From an uncultured Ruminococcus sp. (GTDB taxonomy: Bacteria > Bacillota > Clostridia > Oscillospirales > Acutalibacteraceae), in contig CAJOII010000026.1 in the NCBI GenBank assembly GCA_905234535.1, positions 1 to 35,187 on the forward strand: a DNA stretch of 35,187 bases, in the 5' to 3' direction. Positions 30,599 to 35,187 of this stretch are shown here, piece after piece. The position numbers and the translations under genes are program-made. The notes beneath the pieces were generated by a model. That model worked only from the letters and a program-made list of their open reading frames with translations. It did not search any database and was not told the DNA's origin. Position 1 is the stretch's first letter; every line of letters starts with the position of its first letter.

Positions 30599-31330
30599 TC
30601 AGTCCGACTTCATCTTCCTCGTGAAGACGATAACCGCGGCGATCATGAATAAAGCGGCGTAGCCGAGCACGAACCACAGGTGCGGGAAGATCCCGTCAAA
30701 GTCGCTCTTGAGCAGCGCGCGCTGAAGCTCGACACAGTGGATGAAGGGCAGGATGTTCGCGATCGTCTCAAACCAGCCGCCGACCATTGAGACATCGAAC
30801 CATGTTCCCGAGAGCCACGCGGTGAGGTTGGTCACCAAGGCGCCGCAGAGCCCGCCGACCTGCTTGTCGGTCAGGATCGAACCGAAGAACAGCCCAAGCG
30901 CGATAAAGAAGAGAGAGATCACGATCACCGACAAAAGCGCCCATATGATGCCGACCGTGATCTCAAGCCCGAGGATCACCGCCGCCAGATAGCAGACAGC
31001 GGACTGGAGCAGGCTGATGGGGATCAAGGGCAGGGTGTAGCCTAAGATATAGTCAGAGGCGGTCAGCGGCGTGGTGAAGAGCCGCTGTAAGAATGAGGTG
31101 GTCCTATCCTTCGAGACGAGAAGCGCCGAGAACAGCGTGATAAACGACAGCCCGAACACCGAGATGCCGGGGGTGAGCTCAATGAGCTCGAACATTTTGA
31201 CGGGGATATTGCGCTGGATCGCCGTGAGCAGCAGAAGCACGACCAGCGGGAACCCGAGCCCCATCAGCACGGTCAAGGGGTCTAATAAGATCTCCTTCGC
31301 GGTCCTTCTGAGGAATGTGAAGGTTCTCAT
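30599..31330 (-). CDS. ABC-2 type transporter permease
   Basis: A 243-residue membrane protein with six predicted segments and the ABC2_membrane layout (N-terminal RRTAKEILLDPLTVLMGLGFPLVVLLLL, then VFGLSFITLFSALLVSKDRTTSFLQRLFTTPLTASDYILGY with the LxTPxxxxxxxxG motif). It pairs with the ATPase just upstream (ATGA overlap). Exporters of this DrrA/DrrB-like type with a TetR gene in front often carry drugs or lipids, but nothing in the sequence shows the substrate. No strong terminator follows. Confidence 0.88.
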   Translation of the reverse strand: MRTFTFLRRTAKEILLDPLTVLMGLGFPLVVLLLLTAIQRNIPVKMFELIELTPGISVFGLSFITLFSALLVSKDRTTSFLQRLFTTPLTASDYILGYTLPLIPISLLQSAVCYLAAVILGLEITVGIIWALLSVIVISLFFIALGLFFGSILTDKQVGGLCGALVTNLTAWLSGTWFDVSMVGGWFETIANILPFIHCVELQRALLKSDFDGIFPHLWFVLGYAALFMIAAVIVFTRKMKSD

Positions 31331-32055
31331 TTTGTTCCCTCCTTGATCAAATTGATGAAGGCTTTCTCAAAGTCGTCTTCGCCTGTTTCTTTCTTGATGC
31401 TTTCGGCGGTGCCGACGGTGATCAGCCTGCCGTTCTTCATCACCGCCAAGCGGTCGCACATCTCCTCGGCTTCTTCGAGATAGTGGGTGGTCAGGATGAT
31501 GGTGAGATCACGCTTAATGGAGCGGATCACATCCCACATCTCGGCACGCGCGATGACATCGAGCCCCAAGGTCGGCTCGTCTAAGAAGAGCACCTTCGGC
31601 GATGAGATCAGCGCCATCGCGATCGAGAGGCGCCGCTTGTAGCCGCCGGAGAGCTTCTTTGCGCGTTTTTTACGCACGCTCTCTAAAGAGAAGCGCGCGA
31701 TCAGGTCATCCACCTTCTCCTTCGCCTTCTCTCCTTTGATCGAGAAGATCCCCGCCATCATGGAGAGGTTCTCCTCTACCGTAAGGTTCTCGGCGACCGC
31801 GGTTTCCTGCGGGGAGATGGCGATCATCTCCTTGACCTTTGAAGGCTCCTTGATGACCGACTTGCCGTCGATCAGGGCATCTCCCGCGGTGGGAGATGTG
31901 AGGGTAGAGAGCATCTTGATGGTGGTGGTCTTGCCGGCGCCGTTGACGCCTAAGAGCCCGAACAGCTCTCCCTTCTCGATCGAGAGCGTCAGGGCGTCTA
32001 CCGCTGTGATGTCTTTATACTTTTTTGTCAGTGACTTGAGTTCTATCATCGGCAT
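31327..32055 (-). CDS. ABC transporter ATPase (DrrA-like)
   Basis: A 242-residue ATPase with Walker A GVNGAGKTT (36-44), Q-loop ISPQET, ABC signature LSGGYKRR, Walker B VLFLDEPTLGLD and TTHYLEEAEEMCDR with the switch histidine. I take the ATG at 32055, which follows AAAGGAG by eight bases; longer in-frame versions lack a site. The start lies 41 bp inside the 3' end of the tetR gene, so translation of the two is probably coupled. With the permease downstream it forms a complete exporter. Confidence 0.92.
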   Translation of the reverse strand: MPMIELKSLTKKYKDITAVDALTLSIEKGELFGLLGVNGAGKTTTIKMLSTLTSPTAGDALIDGKSVIKEPSKVKEMIAISPQETAVAENLTVEENLSMMAGIFSIKGEKAKEKVDDLIARFSLESVRKKRAKKLSGGYKRRLSIAMALISSPKVLFLDEPTLGLDVIARAEMWDVIRSIKRDLTIILTTHYLEEAEEMCDRLAVMKNGRLITVGTAESIKKETGEDDFEKAFINLIKEGTK

Positions 32056-32620
32056 GGTTCTGACTCCTTTCTCTGAATACATGCACAAGTCCGTTATAAT
32101 TGTCGGTGAGCATCAGGCTGATGATCTCGCGGCTCCATCTGAGATAGCCGGTGGCAGCCATCGCGGCGATGCCGTGGGTGAATACCCACATCTCCCCGTG
32201 GAAGAGGAGCGCCTCTTCACGGCTGATCCCGACATTCTTCATGATGATCTCGATGATCGACCCGATCTCTCTCTCCTCCGCCTCATCGGTACTCTTTCTG
32301 TCGCGCATGAAGAGCAGCGAGAAGAGGTTCGGCTCTTCGATCGCAAAGTCGATATACGCGATACCCGACGCCTTGTAGGGCGGGATGTCTGTGCGAAGAA
32401 GGCTCTCGCTCGTCCTCTTCCAATAGATCTCGAATACCCGATCCACGACCGCTTGTTCAAACTCTTCCATCGATGAGAAGTTCGAGAAGATCGGCTGGGT
32501 GGAACAGGACAGGCGCTTCGCGATATTACGCGCAGAAAAAGCCGCGCGTGACTCCTCTCTGATCAGAGAGACGCCCGCTTCGATCAGATCCTCCCGCGTG
32601 ATCCTGACAGGTGACGGCAT
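32015..32620 (-). CDS. TetR-family repressor of the downstream ABC exporter
   Basis: A 201-residue TetR-type regulator. The N-terminal helix-turn-helix spans about 10-55 (REDLIEAGVSLIREE...FSARNIAKRLSCSTQPIFSNFSSMEEFEQAV). The rest is an all-helical ligand and dimer domain with many aromatic residues (FHGEMWVFTHGIAAMAATGYLRW), consistent with a hydrophobic ligand. GGAAAGGAG precedes the ATG. It is the first gene of a tetR-ATPase-permease operon, and a perfect 20-bp palindrome overlaps its -10 box, which points to autoregulation of the whole exporter. Confidence 0.88.
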   Translation of the reverse strand: MPSPVRITREDLIEAGVSLIREESRAAFSARNIAKRLSCSTQPIFSNFSSMEEFEQAVVDRVFEIYWKRTSESLLRTDIPPYKASGIAYIDFAIEEPNLFSLLFMRDRKSTDEAEEREIGSIIEIIMKNVGISREEALLFHGEMWVFTHGIAAMAATGYLRWSREIISLMLTDNYNGLVHVFRERSQNHADDRTQVTDKKV

Positions 32621-32640
32621 AGAATTCTCCTTTCCGTATC

Positions 32641-32660
32641 AATATAACACCTGTTATATT
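32641..32660. promoter_or_regulatory. Perfect 20-bp palindromic operator of the TetR operon
   Basis: AATATAACA-CC-TGTTATATT, perfect nine-base arms, overlapping the -10 box of the tetR promoter. It is the natural candidate for binding of the TetR protein encoded next to it. Confidence 0.82.
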
Positions 32661-32684
32661 ATCAGAGAATCCTCGTCTTGTCAA
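32656..32684 (-). promoter_or_regulatory. Sigma-A promoter of the tetR-ABC operon
   Basis: Perfect TTGACA (32684-32679), 17-bp spacer, TAATAT (32661-32656) on the minus strand. Confidence 0.88.
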
Positions 32685-32698
32685 TACCGCGGGGACGG

Positions 32699-32727
32699 TT
32701 GACAGCAAAATCATTTTGAGATACAAT
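32699..32727 (+). promoter_or_regulatory. Sigma-A promoter of the O-antigen-ligase-like gene
   Basis: Perfect TTGACA (32699-32704), 17-bp spacer, TACAAT (32722-32727). It is back to back with the tetR promoter; the -35 boxes are 14 bp apart, so the palindrome bound by TetR could also influence it. Confidence 0.85.
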
Positions 32728-32771
32728 AACGGTATTGATTTTGTTTTTCTCTTCGAAATGAGGCTGGATAT

Positions 32772-34337
32772 ATGGCAGATACAGAAAAGAAAAGACCTGC
32801 ATATCAGGTGAGGAACTCGCTCGTCAACTACTATCTTTTAGTGATGTTCACCTTCTTTCCGCTCTTTCTGACGAACAGCTACGGACACGCGAGAACGGAT
32901 AAGTTCTGGCTTTTTGTCATTCTCACGGGTGTACTGACGCTCGCGGTCACCGCGGCAACGCTCCTGAGATCCAAAGAACAGAAAGAACTGTCTCTCAAAA
33001 ACGAAGGTTTTGTCCCGCTGACGGCGCCGGATATCGCGATGCTGGGCTTCTTTGTCTTTGCGGTCATCTCGGCGTTTCTCTCCGATCACTTTGAGGACAC
33101 GATCATCGCGGGCGTAGGCAGAAACAACGGGCTGGTGCTGCTCGCTCTGTATCTTTCCGCCTACTTCATCGTCACACGCCTCTATATCTTCAAGGAATAT
33201 GTCATCGCGGCGTATCTTGTCTTCTCGTCCTTTGTCTCGCTGCTCGCGGTGCTCAACTTCTATTATATCGACCCGCTCGGGATCCTGAACGGCTACTCCG
33301 AAAGAGTCGCCGAGGACTTCGGCTCGACGATCGGCAACAAGAATATGATTGCATCGTTCATCTGCGTCTTTCTGCCGATCGCGGTGATGATGTTCGTGCT
33401 CACGAAAAAGCGCTATATGAAGATCCTCTCAGGCGTCTCCGTCGGCATCGCCTACGCGGGGCTGATCTGCGCGGACTCGAACTCGGGCTACTTAGGCCTC
33501 GGCGCCGTGATCCTCTTCATGCTGATCTTCTGCTCGAGAGACTACGATAGGTTCAGAAACTATATGTTCGCTCTGGGAATATTATTCTCCTCAGGAAAAA
33601 TACTGCGGCTGTTCTCGCTGATGATGAACGATCACTCCAAGAAGTTCGAGACGATCCCGAAGTTCCTGCTGTTCGATCCCGTGATGGTGATCCCGGCGAT
33701 CTTCTTCCTTCTTGTCTTCATCGTGATGACGGTGTTCAAGCGTCAGCTCGAGCCGATCTACAGCCCGCGGTTCATGACGGTCACCTTCATCGCGGTGCTC
33801 GTTCTGTTGTTCTGTTCGGTGGCGGGGCTCTTCCTATACTTTTCGCTGATCGACACCGAGCGAGATCTCGGGATCTGGAGCAAGCTGCTCCGCTTCAACG
33901 AGAAATGGGGCACTCACCGCGGATTTATGTGGATCAACGGGATGAAGGATTTCGCTTCCTTCGATATCGTCCACAAGCTCTTCGGCTCGGGACCCGATAC
34001 CTTCTACTTTGTCTTTGAGCCGCACTTTGAGGAACTGCTCAAGTTCGGCGACTCTTCCACTGACTGTATCCACAACGAATACTTAAACTACCTCGTGACA
34101 CAGGGGATCCTGGGGATCGCGGCATATCTGACGCTGATCATCTCGGTCATCGTCCGCGCGATCAAGACCTCGTTCAAAGATCCGATCACGCTCGTGTTCA
34201 TCAGCGCGGTGATCTGCTACTGCGCACAGGCGACGGTCAACATCTATCAGCCCATCTCCACCCCCGCGATGATCCTCTTCCTCTCGATGGCGGAGGCCGC
34301 AAACAGAAAGTACGCCTATGAAGAAGTCGTCAAATAA
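32772..34337 (+). CDS. O-antigen ligase family (Wzy_C-like) polytopic membrane protein
   Basis: A 521-residue protein with about a dozen membrane segments and a large extracytoplasmic loop before the last ones. The Wzy_C region is recognisable: FGSGPDTFYFVFEPHFEEL followed by CIHNEYLNYLVTQGILGIAAYL. In Gram-negative bacteria relatives join O-antigen to lipid A; in Gram-positive bacteria such proteins polymerise or attach surface polysaccharides, or glycosylate proteins. Which applies here is unknown; the glycosyltransferase at 1-701 is too distant to count as context. GAGG lies before the ATG. Its last 20 bp overlap a tetR gene. Confidence 0.85.
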   Translation: MADTEKKRPAYQVRNSLVNYYLLVMFTFFPLFLTNSYGHARTDKFWLFVILTGVLTLAVTAATLLRSKEQKELSLKNEGFVPLTAPDIAMLGFFVFAVISAFLSDHFEDTIIAGVGRNNGLVLLALYLSAYFIVTRLYIFKEYVIAAYLVFSSFVSLLAVLNFYYIDPLGILNGYSERVAEDFGSTIGNKNMIASFICVFLPIAVMMFVLTKKRYMKILSGVSVGIAYAGLICADSNSGYLGLGAVILFMLIFCSRDYDRFRNYMFALGILFSSGKILRLFSLMMNDHSKKFETIPKFLLFDPVMVIPAIFFLLVFIVMTVFKRQLEPIYSPRFMTVTFIAVLVLLFCSVAGLFLYFSLIDTERDLGIWSKLLRFNEKWGTHRGFMWINGMKDFASFDIVHKLFGSGPDTFYFVFEPHFEELLKFGDSSTDCIHNEYLNYLVTQGILGIAAYLTLIISVIVRAIKTSFKDPITLVFISAVICYCAQATVNIYQPISTPAMILFLSMAEAANRKYAYEEVVK

Positions 34338-34905
34338 TACCAAGAGCCGCATCGTCTCCGCGGCGTGGAAGCTCTTCTATGAACAGGGCTTTGACAAGAC
34401 GACCGTCGACGAGATCGTGGAGCTCTCCGCTACCTCAAAAGGCTCCTTCTACCACTATTTCGACTCGAAAGAAGCGCTCTTAGGCTCGCTCTCGTACCTC
34501 TTCGACGAAAAATATATCGAGCTTGAGCCCACCCTCGACTACTCGAAAGGATACCTCTCAGCGCTCTTCTACCTGACGAAAGAGCTCTTTCTGATGATCG
34601 AGAACAATATCGACATCGAGCTCCTCTCACGATTCTATGCCCAGCAGCTATCAAGGAAGGGCGAGCGCGAGCTGATCGACCACGCCCGCCAGTACTACAA
34701 GCTGACGAAGAAGATCGTTGGGCTCGGACAGGAGAACGGCGAGATCACGAAGGAGAAGTCCTCCGCCGAGATCGTCAGGCTCTACGCCTTGTGCGAGCGG
34801 GCGCTCTTGTACGACTGGTGTCTCCACGGCGGCGAATATTCTTTATCAGAATATTCGCAGACCGTTATGCCGCTGTTCCTGTCCGGCCTGAAGGCGGAGG
34901 GGTGA
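34318..34905 (+). CDS. TetR-family transcriptional regulator overlapping the ligase-like gene
   Basis: A 195-residue TetR regulator. The DNA-binding domain at about 7-55 is canonical (IVSAAWKLFYEQGFDKTTVDEIVE, then SKGSFYHYFDSKEALL). The ligand domain is helical. Its ATG lies 20 bp before the end of the ligase-like gene, in a different frame, and its own ribosome binding site is weak, so translation is likely coupled to the upstream gene. It may regulate that gene or a distant one; no palindrome was found in front of it. Confidence 0.9.
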   Translation: MKKSSNNTKSRIVSAAWKLFYEQGFDKTTVDEIVELSATSKGSFYHYFDSKEALLGSLSYLFDEKYIELEPTLDYSKGYLSALFYLTKELFLMIENNIDIELLSRFYAQQLSRKGERELIDHARQYYKLTKKIVGLGQENGEITKEKSSAEIVRLYALCERALLYDWCLHGGEYSLSEYSQTVMPLFLSGLKAEG

Positions 34906-34944
34906 GCAGATCGGTTGTCAGTTTTCAGTGCGCAGTTGTCAGGT

Positions 34945-35025
34945 GTAGGGAGTGGTCTTGACCACTCCGTAAAGATGCAGGATCGATATAGCAGCACACT
35001 TTGGAGCTCTGAGTCCCTTCCCTAC
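34945..35025 (+). repeat. MITE-like 81-bp element, copy C
   Basis: Ends GTAGGGA and TCCCTAC. The internal inverted repeat GGAGTGGTC-TT-GACCACTCC is perfect and differs from copy B (GGAACGGTC/GACCGTTCC) by changes on both arms that keep pairing. The left flank (34915-34940) holds GGTTGTCAGTTTTCAGT. Confidence 0.7.
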
Positions 35026-35095
35026 CGTATACAAAATGTCCGAGCGAAGCGAGTAACCTTCACTTATCATTTATCATCTATCACTTATCTGAACC
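35026..35095. repeat. GAGCGAAGCGAG motif and TTATCAT run
   Basis: ACAAAATGTCCGAGCGAAGC (35031-35050) and the following CTTATCATTTATCATCTATC nearly repeat the block at 26109-26160. The remaining bases to the window end (35096-35187) have no visible gene; they contain GAACGAAGTGGAGCGTAGCG, another short repetitive-looking segment. Confidence 0.65.
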
Positions 35096-35187
35096 TGTCA
35101 AGAAAACAGGACAAACGAAGTTAATAAAAAGTTAGTGTGTTGAAAGACTGCAAAATTTATGAACGAAGTGGAGCGTAGCGGAACGGA

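Noticed and set aside
5712..35095. Possible CRISPR array among the short intergenic repeats
   Set aside because: Repeats are not regularly spaced, are of several kinds and vary in stem sequence, and no cas gene is present.

Overview
The window looks like a chromosomal segment of a Gram-positive, probably spore-forming, anaerobic gut-type Clostridia bacterium (Oscillospiraceae/Ruminococcus-like). This is inferred from a GerW (YtfJ)-type spore germination gene, the linked M50 protease-scpA-scpB-DUF2953-gerW-dacF-rluB block, the Firmicutes-type glgC/glgD pair, RNase Y, a DUF6514-like gene and an acyl-ACP thioesterase. Promoters are mostly near-consensus sigma-A boxes with 17-bp spacers, and ribosome binding sites are strong AGGAGG-type. 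No rRNA, tRNA or CRISPR array was seen.

Layout. 1-701: a glycosyltransferase cut by the window edge. 1.1-2.3 kb: a response regulator with a decayed GGDEF-like domain and an HPt protein. 2.5-5.6 kb: a three-gene biotin-dependent carboxyltransferase operon (CT subunit, biotin carrier, OadA/5S-like subunit) without a membrane pump gene in the window. 5.9-11.7 kb: a minus-strand housekeeping run (small unknown protein, RluB-type pseudouridine synthase, D-Ala-D-Ala carboxypeptidase, GerW, DUF2953 protein, ScpB, ScpA, M50 protease). 11.9 kb: rpmB with promoter and terminator. 12.3-13.1 kb: a frameshifted phage-type gene remnant. 13.2-15.8 kb: a two-permease ABC exporter. 16.2-17.4 kb: DUF6514-like gene and radical SAM gene. 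17.5-19.0 kb: RNase Y. 19.6-25.8 kb: glycogen synthesis (glgB-glgC-glgD-glgA), where GlgB has a long Lys/Ala/Glu-rich C-terminal tail. 26.2-27.6 kb: acyl-ACP thioesterase and a HAD phosphatase. 27.8-30.5 kb: SmtB-like metal sensor and Zn/Cd/Co-type P-type ATPase. 30.6-32.6 kb: TetR-controlled ABC exporter. 32.8-34.9 kb: O-antigen-ligase-like membrane protein and an overlapping TetR gene.

The most unusual feature lies between the genes. At least ten junctions carry pieces of one modular repeat system: AAGAGCTAAGAAC-like motifs, a tiny hairpin followed by ACCTGA or ACCCGA, a GGCGTT segment, an element of about 81-84 bp with GTAGGGA/TCCCTAC ends, a GAGCGAAGCGAG motif, and TTATCATTTATCAT or CAGTTGTCAGTT runs. 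The modules recur in a partly fixed order and in both orientations, next to stop codons and start codons. In several hairpins the two arms differ between copies but remain complementary, which is a covariation-like signature of selected structure or copy-specific inverted-repeat turnover. Blocks of this system separate the metal sensor from its ATPase and lie just upstream of glgA, scpA and the ABC ATPase, so they may also affect expression. All functional statements rest on reading the sequence and family knowledge; no database search was run.
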